Origin: Wocania_A spongiicola
GTDB taxonomy: Bacteria; Bacteroidota; Bacteroidia; Flavobacteriales; Flavobacteriaceae
Length of the DNA stretch: 64,000 nucleotides
Reading direction: 5' to 3'
Assembly (NCBI RefSeq): GCF_023502325.1
Contig: NZ_JAMFLZ010000002.1
Span: 682,001-746,000 of the forward strand
Shown: positions 9,601 to 18,802 of the stretch, one piece after another
How the letters are laid out: each line of letters starts with the position of its first letter
Position numbering within the stretch: the stretch's first letter is position 1
Notes under the pieces: model-generated
Seen by the model: only the letters and a program-made list of their open reading frames with translations
Databases searched by the model: none
Told to the model about the DNA's origin: nothing
Translations under genes and position numbers: made by a program

Positions 9601-11567
9601 TTTTCGTCATCATTAGTATCGCATAATGCAAAATCTCCAGTATCAGTACCAGTTAAGAGTAAATTAGTATGAGGTTCAAGCGGAACTATAGAAGCGCAAC
9701 CTGTATTGTTATCTTCAATCCTTATGTAAAGCCTAGTTGAACCAGGTTCTAATAACGCATTTTGATATTGGTAGTTTGTTTCATCTGCTACTGGATTAAT
9801 ACCACTTTGTGCATCTGGTAGAGTTTCATGAAATGTAATAGTTACCGTAGTAGGATCTAAACCCATTAGTACATCATTAATGACCTGTGTTAAATCGAAA
9901 TCAGCACTTCCATCATGATCAGCATCACATGCATCTATATATTGTGTATTTCTATCAACGATAGGACTTGTAGTAATGTCGATTGTTAAAGAAGATGTGT
10001 TTACACAACCAGTTTGTGTATCTATAACTCTTATATATACAACTTCAGTTGGTGTGTTTGTATTTACATATGGAATTGGAATTGGATTAGCACCATTATC
10101 TGCATCAACAGCGCTATAATGATAACTTACAGCCAAATTACTCTGTCCTCCTGTTATTTCGTTATCTTTTTGTGTTAAATCTATAACAGTATAGCCATCT
10201 GGCACGGTATCACTATCACAAATTTCTAAAGGTGCTGGGTCAGTTACATTGGGTACAGGGTTTACTATTAAATTAAATGTAGTAAAACCATAGCAGCCAG
10301 AATCTAAATCTTGAATACGTACATAAATGGTTTGTTGTGGGGTTACGGTATTAGAAAAATTACCTGAAATACTATTTACATTATTTCTTGCGTCAGCATC
10401 AGATAGATGATAAGAAAAGGAATAATTAGTGAAAGGGATATTGTTAATTACTTCTGTGTTTTTGGAAGATAAGTCAAATACTTCTATACCATCTTCACTT
10501 ATATCATCACATAAAAAATAATCAGAAATAGGAGCAATTGGTTCTTCGGTATTTAAAATAACTACAATTTCATCAGTTTCAACACAAGCATTACCATTTA
10601 AATCTACAGTAACTTCAACTCTATATGTACCATCTTGTGTTGCGCTTATAGTTGAGAGTGTTGTTGCTAATGGATTATTATCTAAAAACCAAGCATAAGT
10701 AGCCTGAGGGTTTTGTATATCTGCATCTAGAGTAACTGAAGGAGCACATGTAGAAACATCATCACCTAAATCTAAAATTCTAAAACTATTACCTTCAATA
10801 AACACAGCTGAATCGAACGTACCATCCGTTTGATCTGCTATAACCAATTTAATATGGTATTGTACATAAGGCGTTATTGTTGTTGAAGCTGTTAATACAT
10901 TGGTTCTACCATTATAATTGGTGTCTCCAATGTTATAACCATCGAAATATTGACTGTTTTGTGCAGGACAAACTCCAAAAATTTCATCGTGGATGGTATT
11001 GGTATTAACAGGTGTTGAGGTGCCAGGAACTAACGCAATATTTTGATAGGGTAGTGCACTACCGGTCTCTTTAATTAAAAACGCAAAACCATCAGAAAGT
11101 TGACAAGGATTAATTCCGAAGTACTCTTCAGATGCTAATAAATAATTAAATTGAAGTTGGCTAGAAATAGATACAATATCAAATTCAATTGAGGTAGCAT
11201 TTAGTGTATTTGAAACACCTAAAGCCGCTTCTAAATCTGGATCTGTTCCCCAAATTGTAGAGCCTTCACTTAATGTTGGTGTTGTAACACCATTACCACC
11301 AGATGTAGCGTTTCCAGTAGAAAGCATAATACCATTTTGAAAAGGAAAATTTGATCCTGCTCTATTAAACTGTGCGTAACTAGAGAAGCCACTGGAACTA
11401 CCATTTACAGACGATGTAATATTTGTAATTTCCACACAACTGTTTTGCACTAAGTTGTTTTCTATAAGGGGCTGCAAGCCAATTGAATCATCTATAGAAA
11501 TTTGTTGCGAAAACGCATAACTACCCCATAGCAAAAATATTCCCATTAAGAAGTTACCAAATTTCAT
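6684..11567 (-). CDS. Giant choice-of-anchor L repeat protein with T9SS type B tail (1,627 aa)
   Basis: A signal peptide (MKFGNFLMGIFLLWGSYAFSQ) is followed by the same choice-of-anchor L head as the adjacent 774-residue protein. Then come eleven degenerate repeats of about 85-95 residues. Each begins with a 'CD' acidic motif (CDADHDGSADFDL, CDTDDDGFVSIDL, CDNDQDGFSIINL, CDTDYDGFVTFNL, CDDDFDGFFEFDL and others). Each also has a second Cys roughly 60-75 residues later in a G-C-[FYA] context (SGCYGF, TGCVNT, GCSTIN, CFSVIP). The C-terminus is FPKFVTPNNDGTFDTW-like followed by GWDGTFNGHNMPSDDYWF, the T9SS type B domain. The acidic motif resembles Ca2+-binding loops and the Cys pair could form a disulfide in the secreted protein; both are inferences. 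It looks like a long surface stalk or adhesin. Confidence 0.88.
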   Translation of the reverse strand: MKFGNFLMGIFLLWGSYAFSQQISIDDSIGLQPLIENNLVQNSCVEITNITSSVNGSSSGFSSYAQFNRAGSNFPFQNGIMLSTGNATSGGNGVTTPTLSEGSTIWGTDPDLEAALGVSNTLNATSIEFDIVSISSQLQFNYLLASEEYFGINPCQLSDGFAFLIKETGSALPYQNIALVPGTSTPVNTNTIHDEIFGVCPAQNSQYFDGYNIGDTNYNGRTNVLTASTTITPYVQYHIKLVIADQTDGTFDSAVFIEGNSFRILDLGDDVSTCAPSVTLDADIQNPQATYAWFLDNNPLATTLSTISATQDGTYRVEVTVDLNGNACVETDEIVVILNTEEPIAPISDYFLCDDISEDGIEVFDLSSKNTEVINNIPFTNYSFSYHLSDADARNNVNSISGNFSNTVTPQQTIYVRIQDLDSGCYGFTTFNLIVNPVPNVTDPAPLEICDSDTVPDGYTVIDLTQKDNEITGGQSNLAVSYHYSAVDADNGANPIPIPYVNTNTPTEVVYIRVIDTQTGCVNTSSLTIDITTSPIVDRNTQYIDACDADHDGSADFDLTQVINDVLMGLDPTTVTITFHETLPDAQSGINPVADETNYQYQNALLEPGSTRLYIRIEDNNTGCASIVPLEPHTNLLLTGTDTGDFALCDTNDDENDTLEFNLNTVALFIANELPNIMVTFYVTEMDRDTDTNPIDTTVLFAATSPTTVYIKIDDVVSGCSDFSEITLLVNPVLLFNPANPLPYCDTDDDGFVSIDLASLDDTVTGGNPNFEVRYFSTDIDAQNNTNQLPPFYTNTSMLETIYARIENIDTGCSTINPFEIQINLAPAATSPSPIVICDNDQDGFSIINLDDKISETVTSTTGINIDFFTSFDDADNNVNPITNRTNYNANTQTVYIRVENDDSLSCYNIVTLDVTVNTLPVIPNITPFQICKDDGTFTADFLLVDKDVEILNGQTGKEVYYFEDASFTTPIDKNTIYQNTTTPQTVYVRVENITDTTCFATSSFTLQVSSDPIYNTFSPYLICDDITNDQIHVFDLNEKITEISQGSPDNLNVTFHLTRQNAEDNINPQPIQYTNISNPQTLYVRIESSASFCYVVEELGINIIASPDITQATPFEQCDTDYDGFVTFNLENADFEILDRLQNDLIVNYFENFTDINQNDGLDNSNEILDPINYISNTRTVYIKVANTLTRCFSVIPLDLVVVSPPPTNNINTIEICDNDTDTFDLTTVNAQIVNDPSLVTISYHNSQNDADNNQNPIGNTYNYTANNHTIFVRVNDPLINCPITVSFSLQINPNPIANTAPDLISCDDDFDGFFEFDLSVNTNTIIGSQNTSTHTVTYYNDITNAESESNALPNLHSAFDGEIIYARIENNNTGCFAISQFATRINPLPIVPIEDLVPLCINDLPLIISADTGNLNDTYLWSTGETSTEILLDDVGDIGDYWVTVTTPHVVGSDCQYTRNFTVIESEDATINFTTKVDFADPNSITVDVSGIGDYVFILDDGEPQTSNVFENVTFGLHIVTIRDLNGCKDVTTEVVVIDIPKFVTPNNDGTFDTWHIVGVQEIPGTVVYIYNRHGKLLKTLPHTSRGWDGTFNGHNMPSDDYWFVAKVIQNGEAFDIKGHFALKR

Positions 11568-11703
11568 AGCAGTAGGTTTCTTTTTTTTTGTAAACTCAAT
11601 TATTTATAAACTGAATTTATTTGTGAAAAATATACTTTTTTTAGATGAAATGCAAAATTTATCCGATAAAATGCATTTTTAATTGGTTTTTATGATTTGT
11701 TTA

Positions 11704-12988
11704 TTAATATTTCAAAGCAAAATGATTTTTAAAAATTCTACCATCTTGTAATGTTATTGCAAACCAATAATCATCAGCAGGTAGTTTTTGTCCATTATAT
11801 AAGCCATCCCATCCTTCTCCAAGAGGGTTTAATTGTTTTATTAGTTTTCCGAATCTATTAAAAATACGAATATTAGTATTAGGTTGAAACATACTAGAAA
11901 CCCCTAATACTTGCCAAGTATCATGTGTACCATCATTATTGGGTGTAAAAAACTTAGGAAATCCAATAACAGAAACAGGGTTTTGGACAGTTCCACAATC
12001 ATTTTTGGTATCTCTAACGGTTATGGTGTAAATACCAGGAAAAACATTTTCAAACACATTACTATCTTGATATGGAGCATATACAGTATTGTTTTCGTCG
12101 AGTAATCGGTATTGATAAATGCCTTCACCAGAGACAAAAACAGAAATGATATTATTTTGAGTAGCATCAACGACTTCAATATTTTCAAAAGTGGCAATAT
12201 TAGAAGCTTCAACGTTAATGGTTCTATCTTTAGAGCAACCATTAGCATTGGTAACCGTTACGGTATAAGTTCCAATTTGGTTAATATCTACCTCATATGT
12301 AGTTTCACCAGAAGTCCAATTATAGGTATAATTTGTTGGGCTATCATTAATAACTGCTGCATTTAAAGGAACAGTAAGCGGAAAAGTATTGAGGCAGTAG
12401 TAAGTTAACGCTTCAGTTTGAATATTAGGTAATTGATTAACGGTTAAAAGTACTTCACTAATTCCGTAGCAATTGTTAGCATTTTCCACACGCGCAAAAA
12501 TGGTTTGAGAATATGGGGTATTATTAGTAAATGTTGTTCCTATATTATTCACTTCAAGTAAAGCATCATCATAGGTTTCGTAATAAGAAATGGTTAAACC
12601 AGCAGGTAGCCCTAAAACAATATCGTTGTCGGCATCACTTAAATTAAAATTAAAGAAACCATCTTCAATTCCATCGTCATCACAAGCAATAAGTTCGGTA
12701 TCACCAGAATCCGTAACACTAACATCAAGGGTTAGCTCTGAGGAAGAGGAACAATTTGTACGATTATCGATAACCTCGACATAAATAGTTTGAGGGTTAA
12801 CAGTGTTGGTAAATGAGTTCCCGTTAACTTCAATAGTTCTAGCAGCATCGGTATAAAACTTAGTAGATAAATTGGCAACACCATTAGTTAAAACCGCATT
12901 AGCTTGGTTAAGATTAAAAAGCGTTAGCCCATCAATGGTACCATCTTCATCACATTGTAATATGGTTTCGTTAAAGGCTTCGGGGTTT
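11704..12988. repeat. 1,285-bp direct repeat, copy 1 (gene tail)
   Basis: This copy matches 17518-18802 base for base apart from about nine substitutions that I could find by reading (for example at 11718). The offset is constant at 5,814 bp and there are no gaps. The match starts exactly at the stop codon and ends sharply in the codons of NPEAF. It encodes the stalk and sorting tail of the 815-residue protein. Confidence 0.93.
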
Positions 12989-14151
12989 AAGTGTACAACT
13001 AAATTTAAAGTAGTTATACTTTTACAATCTGGGTTTAATGCATCTTCAATTCTAACAAAAACTTGCTGATTAAATGGAGTTGTATTGTAATAAGAGTTAG
13101 GCAATGAATTTATTCTCATTTCTGCATCTGACGAAGTAGTATGGTAAGTAATATTAATATCTGCTGGGTTTTGACCATTTAAAATTTCAGCATTTCTAGA
13201 AGATAAATCAAAAGTTACTTGACCATTAGTGTTATTTCCATCAACAGAATCATCACAAAGCTCGTAGTCTGCAGGTTGAGCAAAATTTGGACCTAAATTA
13301 ACATTCAATTGAAAATTAGTCAACTCAAAGCAACCTGTCGTATTATTTGTAATTCTGGCATGGATAGTTTGAGGGTTACTAATGTTTGTGTAAGGACTAG
13401 TTAATTCATTTATTCCAATATTTGCGTCACTTGCATTTTCATGATAAGTTATAGTAATATCACTTTGTGTACCAGCAATTAAACTTGTATTGTCTATGAG
13501 GTTAAAAGTTGTAAATCCATCATTAAAAGGAGCAGCTACATCACAACTTTCTAAATTTAATGGAGTGCCATTTACATTTGATTGATCTGAAGGCGGATCA
13601 GAAAATTGAGCAGTACCTGTCCATTGTAAGCTAAAAGGACTATTACCGATTGGCCTATCTATTACTATAAAGTAAGTTTCTCCAGCAAGCACATCTAACC
13701 ATCTCACAAAACTATCTCCATCTGCTCCAGGTCCTTCAGCTATATCAGTTGAAGAGCTGTTCATTCCTGTTAAATTATTTCCTTGATTAGCAGCTTGGGG
13801 GTTAGTTGTTGAACAACGAATAGCTTGTCCTATGTTATTACAGGTTGCATTTGGCCCAAACACAAAAAAATCATAATCTTCCGTTATAGCAGTACTATTG
13901 GGAGTTAATGTAAAACCTAATGTTCCACTAGTTACTAGAGTAACTTTTAACCAAACACTATTGTTTTCTTGACTCGAGCATGTATTTGATCCGTTTAATT
14001 CTTGAGTACCTACACCACTTACGTTTAGGTTTACATTTGAGTTTCCGCAAATAATTACAGCATCTATACAATCAGTAGGTTGTTGGCCAGCTACAATATT
14101 ATAGCATGATAATAAAACAAATAAAACAGATATTTTTGGGGCTAATTTCAA
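11704..14151 (-). CDS. T9SS type B secreted protein with prepeptidase-like head (815 aa)
   Basis: A signal peptide ending near IVAGQ is followed by a head of about 150 residues (SSQENNSVWLKVTLVTSGTLGFTL, DYDFFVFGP, SFVRWLDVLAGETYFIVIDRP). This head resembles bacterial prepeptidase C-terminal/MAM-like jelly-roll domains. Then come acidic-start repeats and the type B C-terminal domain (FPKFFTPNNDGTHDTW, GWDGLYNGQKLPADDYWF). The last 427 codons are almost identical to those of the 902-residue protein at 17518-20226, while the heads are unrelated. Its ATG is only 4 bases from the stop of the next upstream gene, so the genes at 20226, 17494 and 14151 are probably cotranscribed. The role in adhesion or surface display is inferred. 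Confidence 0.87.
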   Translation of the reverse strand: MKLAPKISVLFVLLSCYNIVAGQQPTDCIDAVIICGNSNVNLNVSGVGTQELNGSNTCSSQENNSVWLKVTLVTSGTLGFTLTPNSTAITEDYDFFVFGPNATCNNIGQAIRCSTTNPQAANQGNNLTGMNSSSTDIAEGPGADGDSFVRWLDVLAGETYFIVIDRPIGNSPFSLQWTGTAQFSDPPSDQSNVNGTPLNLESCDVAAPFNDGFTTFNLIDNTSLIAGTQSDITITYHENASDANIGINELTSPYTNISNPQTIHARITNNTTGCFELTNFQLNVNLGPNFAQPADYELCDDSVDGNNTNGQVTFDLSSRNAEILNGQNPADINITYHTTSSDAEMRINSLPNSYYNTTPFNQQVFVRIEDALNPDCKSITTLNLVVHLNPEAFNETILQCDEDGTIDGLTLFNLNQANAVLTNGVANLSTKFYTDAARTIEVNGNSFTNTVNPQTIYVEVIDNRTNCSSSSELTLDVSVTDSGDTELIACDDDGIEDGFFNFNLSDADNDIVLGLPAGLTISYYETYDDALLEVNNIGTTFTNNTPYSQTIFARVENANNCYGISEVLLTVNQLPNIQTEALTYYCLNTFPLTVPLNAAVINDSPTNYTYNWTSGETTYEVDINQIGTYTVTVTNANGCSKDRTINVEASNIATFENIEVVDATQNNIISVFVSGEGIYQYRLLDENNTVYAPYQDSNVFENVFPGIYTITVRDTKNDCGTVQNPVSVIGFPKFFTPNNDGTHDTWQVLGVSSMFQPNTNIRIFNRFGKLIKQLNPLGEGWDGLYNGQKLPADDYWFAITLQDGRIFKNHFALKY

Positions 14152-14155
14152 ACGT

Positions 14156-17100
14156 TTAGTATTTTAAAGTAAAATGGTTTTTAAAAATTCTTCCATCTCC
14201 TAAAGTAGCTATAAACCAATAATCATCAGTTGGTAATTTTTTTCCATTAATCAAACCATCCCAACCTTTTTCAGAGGGTTTCAATTGTTTTAAAAGATTG
14301 CCATAACGATCAAAAATAAGGACTTTAGAATTTGGTTGTAACGCGGCAGTGACACCGTATATATGCCAAGTATCATTAACGCCATCGTTATTGGGGGTGA
14401 AAAATTTGGGAAAGCCAATTACTGAGATTTGATTATCAATTATCCCGCAGTTGTTTTTTGTATCCCTTACATTTACTGAATAAATTCCGGGAAATACATT
14501 TTGAAAATGATTGCTTTCTTGGTATGAGGTAGTATTACCGTTGTCTTCATTAACTAGTTGGTATTCGTAAATACCTTCTCCAGAAACTAGAACAGTAATA
14601 ATGTTGTTTTTTGAAGCATCAACAACTTCAATGTTTTCAATGGTTGCTGTGTTTGAAGGCTCAATTACAATTTTTCTTTGTTTATCACAACCATCACTGT
14701 TAGTAACGATAACGGTGTATACTCCAACTTCATTAATTTCTATTTCATAGGTGTTATCGCCAGTTGACCAATTATAACTATAATCTGTTGGGGTACCTTC
14801 TTTAATACCAGCATTTACTGTAATTGTTTCTGGAAATTTATTTAAGCAATAGTAAACGGTTTCTTCTATTTCTAAATTTGGTAATTTATTAATTATTAAA
14901 GACACTTCGCTTATACCATAACAATCGTTACCATTTTCAACACGAGCATAAATAATTTGGTTATAAGGTGTTGTATTTCTGTAGGTTCTCAAAATTGTAT
15001 TCTCTTCTAGAAGCGCATCATTAAAGGTTTCATAAAATGAAACATCAAGTCCTACAGGTAATCCATTTAAGATATTGCCTTGTATTTTATTTAAATTAAA
15101 ATTATATATTCCATCTTCAATGTTGTCATCGTCACAAACAATAAATTCTACATCATTTGAGTCTGTTAAACCCACTTGCAGTGTTAATTCTGACACATTA
15201 AAACACCCTGATATTTCGTCTATAACTTGAGCATATACTATTTGAGGATTAGTAGAATTATAAAATATATTATCTTGAATTTCATTCAAACTTCCTTGAG
15301 CATCAGATAAAGATGAGAAAAACTTTATTGAACGATTAGGAGCACCTCCCGTTAAAGATAAAAATGATTCATTTAAGTTAAATACGCTTAAACCATCTGG
15401 GGTATCGTCTTCACATTGTACTAAAGTGGCATTAAATGCATCAGGCATTGTAACGTTAAAAGTAAATGAACCAGTATCAAAGCATCTAGTGTCTTGCTTG
15501 TTTTCTACGCGCACAAAAATCTCTTCACTATAAGGTGTTTGATTGTAATAAAGGTTTGGTAGCGGATTTGCTCCAGATATTGCATCTGCTTCACTAGAAT
15601 AATAAGATACAATAAAGTCTGAAACGTTTTGGTTTCCTAAAACAGAAACGTTAGAATTAAATAATTGTAAATCTATAGTAACTTGACCATTCATATTATC
15701 TCCGTCATCATCATTATCGCATACATATAAATCTTTTAATGTATTTTGAATTTGAGCATTAAATACTTCTATAAAAAATGAAGTAGTGTCATAACAATCA
15801 GTGAAATCATTATTTTCTATTCTTACAAAAATTTCTTGAGGACTTTCAGTATTTTCAAAAAGGCCCAATATTTCATTTGTATTATTATCAGCATTAAATT
15901 GAGACCTGTGGTAAGTTACACTAAACTGTGTTGGGTCTTGCCCTCCATAAACATCATTAGTTTGTAAACTAAAATCGAAAGAAGCAATACCATTTTTTTT
16001 ACTGCAAGCGGTTAAGTTATTTGGGGTATTAGCAATTGGTGTTTGATAATATGTTATATGTGCTTGCCCTTTTACTGGACAATAACCATTATTCATATCC
16101 ATAATAACTTCATAATGACCTGGTTGAGAAACAACCAAATCGTAATCAGACTCTGGAAGCAGATTTCCATCAAGGGTCCAAGTATAAGTAGCTCCTGGTA
16201 CATCATCAGCAGTTAAAGTATAGGTTTCGCCACTACATAGGGATAAATAAAGTGTGCTTAAATCATTTTTTATTATATCAAAATGAGTTCTAAAGAATGT
16301 TTGTATAAATGTAGGAGTTGCGATACCAGAAATTTTAGGAGAAAGATTTACCGCATTATCTTGATAATTACATCCAGGACCAAATTCATTTGGGTTATTT
16401 ATAACACCAAGAAAAGTCGTGCCTGTCCCATAAATACTACTTGAAGCTCTATAAATTTTGCCATTTGTTGCAAGTTGAAGCCCATTTCTATATAACTGCT
16501 TATCGTTTTCGACTACATATTGAGGAGCTACTACTTTTGGAGGTAATACAAGTGGTGATGAAGGATTTGATGCTAATATTGTTGCGGATGATAAGTCAAA
16601 TTGTAATAATGATGATAAGTGATTTGAAGGATTATTATTATTATCTTCATTTTGTGAAACATAATCATTAAACATACTTACGTATAGAATTTGGCTGTTT
16701 GATGAAAACTCTAATCCATGAGCTGAAAATGAAGAACCAGGAGCATTATAATCCAATTTTTTTTCATTTGAAATAATACCAGAATCTGCATCAAAATCAT
16801 AAAGAAAAACTCCTTGAGCCCTACTTGAACAAGCAAGTTTAGTTCCGTCAGGGGAAAATTTTAAATAGCCAAAATTAGGGTCGAAGTCTAAAAGCGTACT
16901 ATAATTCATTGGAAATGTTGAAAATGTAGAACTTACCCCTAGGTTGTTTACTTCAAAAGTATAAAGCGTTCCATATGAAAATGCCGTAACCCAAATAGAT
17001 TTATCTGCACAATTTTTTGCTACTGCTGTTATCATTTGAGTTCCAAATGGTAAAAGATTTATATCCTGATTTATAACAGCACCTAAGCCATTGTCTCTAG

Positions 17101-17494
17101 TCATATCTACAATGGCATAATCTAACCCATTTGATAAACTTGTAGTAAAAATGTAATAAATGTTTGCATCATCTGGTTTTGGAACTATTAATGCTGGTTG
17201 CGTATTTGAAGTCTCTCCAGACAAAAACCAACCTCCACTCATTCTAAAATGATTCCTATTCCAAACGGTGTGTCCATCTGTATAGAATAATAAACGACCA
17301 GAGCTATCAGAAATGGATGTAGAACCTTCTCTTGTATCAAGCTTTCCATTTTTTAAAACAGTTGCAGAGTTCGTAATTAAGTTAAAATGCATTCCAGCTC
17401 TTTCTCCAAAATACCAAATTGAAGCTTCCTCTCTTTGGGCAAACAAAGAGCTTGTAACTATAAAAAGGAGTAATATTTGAAGCAACTTTTTCAC
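14156..17494 (-). CDS. T9SS type B secreted protein with propeller-like head (1,112 aa)
   Basis: A signal peptide (MKKLLQILLLFIVTSSLFAQ) precedes a head of about 400 residues: WYFGERAGMHFN, EGSTSISDSSGRLLFYTDG, FSPDGTKLACSS, LEFSSNSQILYVS. Its recurrent SPDG/SSNS blades suggest a WD40/PQQ-like beta-propeller. A PKD-like segment (YTLTADDVPGATYTWTLDG) follows, then repeats with acidic starts (CDNDDDGDNMNGQVTIDL, CEDDTPDGLSVFNL, CDDDNIEDGIYNFNL) and a type B sorting domain (FPKFFTPNNDGVNDTWHIYG, GWDGLINGKKLPTDDYWF). Its tail is homologous to the near-identical pair on either side but clearly diverged, so it was not included in their recent sequence exchange. It lies 23 bases downstream of the 902-residue gene on the same strand. 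Confidence 0.87.
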   Translation of the reverse strand: MKKLLQILLLFIVTSSLFAQREEASIWYFGERAGMHFNLITNSATVLKNGKLDTREGSTSISDSSGRLLFYTDGHTVWNRNHFRMSGGWFLSGETSNTQPALIVPKPDDANIYYIFTTSLSNGLDYAIVDMTRDNGLGAVINQDINLLPFGTQMITAVAKNCADKSIWVTAFSYGTLYTFEVNNLGVSSTFSTFPMNYSTLLDFDPNFGYLKFSPDGTKLACSSRAQGVFLYDFDADSGIISNEKKLDYNAPGSSFSAHGLEFSSNSQILYVSMFNDYVSQNEDNNNNPSNHLSSLLQFDLSSATILASNPSSPLVLPPKVVAPQYVVENDKQLYRNGLQLATNGKIYRASSSIYGTGTTFLGVINNPNEFGPGCNYQDNAVNLSPKISGIATPTFIQTFFRTHFDIIKNDLSTLYLSLCSGETYTLTADDVPGATYTWTLDGNLLPESDYDLVVSQPGHYEVIMDMNNGYCPVKGQAHITYYQTPIANTPNNLTACSKKNGIASFDFSLQTNDVYGGQDPTQFSVTYHRSQFNADNNTNEILGLFENTESPQEIFVRIENNDFTDCYDTTSFFIEVFNAQIQNTLKDLYVCDNDDDGDNMNGQVTIDLQLFNSNVSVLGNQNVSDFIVSYYSSEADAISGANPLPNLYYNQTPYSEEIFVRVENKQDTRCFDTGSFTFNVTMPDAFNATLVQCEDDTPDGLSVFNLNESFLSLTGGAPNRSIKFFSSLSDAQGSLNEIQDNIFYNSTNPQIVYAQVIDEISGCFNVSELTLQVGLTDSNDVEFIVCDDDNIEDGIYNFNLNKIQGNILNGLPVGLDVSFYETFNDALLEENTILRTYRNTTPYNQIIYARVENGNDCYGISEVSLIINKLPNLEIEETVYYCLNKFPETITVNAGIKEGTPTDYSYNWSTGDNTYEIEINEVGVYTVIVTNSDGCDKQRKIVIEPSNTATIENIEVVDASKNNIITVLVSGEGIYEYQLVNEDNGNTTSYQESNHFQNVFPGIYSVNVRDTKNNCGIIDNQISVIGFPKFFTPNNDGVNDTWHIYGVTAALQPNSKVLIFDRYGNLLKQLKPSEKGWDGLINGKKLPTDDYWFIATLGDGRIFKNHFTLKY

Positions 17495-17517
17495 TATACA
17501 ATAACTTAGTTTATAGT

Positions 17518-18802
17518 TTAATATTTCAAAGTAAAATGATTTTTAAAAATTCTACCATCTTGTAATGTTATTGCAAACCAATAATCATCAGCAGGTAGTT
17601 TTTGTCCATTATATAATCCGTCCCATCCTTCTCCAAGAGGGTTTAATTGTTTTATTAGTTTTCCGAATCTATTAAAAATACGAATATTAGTATTAGGTTG
17701 AAACATACTAGAAATCCCTAATACTTGCCAAGTATCATGTGTACCATCATTATTGGGTGTAAAAAACTTAGGAAATCCAATAACAGAAACAGGGTTTTGG
17801 ACAGTTCCACAATCATTTTTGGTATCTCTAACGGTTATGGTGTAAATACCAGGAAAAACATTTTCAAACACATTACTATCTTGATATGGAGCATATACAG
17901 TATTGTTTTCGTCGAGTAATCGGTATTGATAAATGCCTTCACCAGAGACAAAAACAGAAATGATATTATTTTGAGTAGCATCAACGACTTCAATATTTTC
18001 AAAAGTGGCAATATTAGAAGCTTCAACGTTAATGGTTCTATCTTTAGAGCAACCATTAGCATTGGTAACCGTTACGGTATAAGTTCCAATTTGGTTAATA
18101 TCTACCTCATATGTAGTTTCACCAGAAGTCCAATTATAGGTATAATTTGTTGGGCTATCATTAATAACTGCTGCATTTAAAGGAACAGTAAGCGGAAAAG
18201 TATTGAGGCAGTAGTAAGTTAACGCTTCAGTTTGAATATTAGGTAATTGATTAACGGTTAAAAGTACTTCACTAATTCCGTAGCAATTGTTAGCATTTTC
18301 CACACGCGCAAAAATGGTTTGAGAATATGGGGTATTATTAGTAAATGTTGTTCCTATATTATTCACTTCAAGTAAAGCATCATCATAGGTTTCGTAATAA
18401 GAAATGGTTAAACCAGCAGGTAGCCCTAAAACAATATCGTTGTCGGCATCACTTAAATTAAAATTAAAGAAACCATCTTCAATTCCATCGTCATCACAAG
18501 CAATAAGTTCGGTATCACCAGAATCCGTAACACTAACATCAAGGGTTAGCTCTGAGGGAGAGGAACAATTTGTACGATTATCGATAACCTCTACATAAAT
18601 AGTTTGAGGGTTAACAGTGTTGGTAAATGAGTTCCCGTTAACTTCAATAGTTCTAGCAGCATCGGTATAAAACTTAGTAGATAAATTGGCAACACCATTA
18701 GTTAAAACCGCATTAGCTTGGTTAAGATTAAAAAGTGTTAACCCGTCAATGGTACCATCTTCATCACATTGTAATATGGTTTCGTTAAAGGCTTCGGGGT
18801 TT
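17518..18802. repeat. 1,285-bp direct repeat, copy 2 (gene tail)
   Basis: Partner of 11704-12988, in the same orientation and 5,814 bp away, an exact multiple of three. Amino acid changes between copies that I can see include Ala/Thr near the C-terminus (HFALKY versus HFTLKY), Val/Ile (VLGVSS versus VLGISS) and Ser/Pro (NCSSSSEL versus NCSSPSEL). The remaining differences I noted are silent. Confidence 0.93.

Noticed and set aside
6684..11567. Possible CRISPR or tandem DNA repeat array
   Set aside because: The periodicity is at protein level and degenerate in DNA; there are no identical short repeats with unique spacers.
11911..12366. Short open frames in other frames of the 815-residue gene that recur at 17725-18180
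   Set aside because: They are identical only because the 1,285-bp repeat is identical; codon and length properties match shadows of the real frame.
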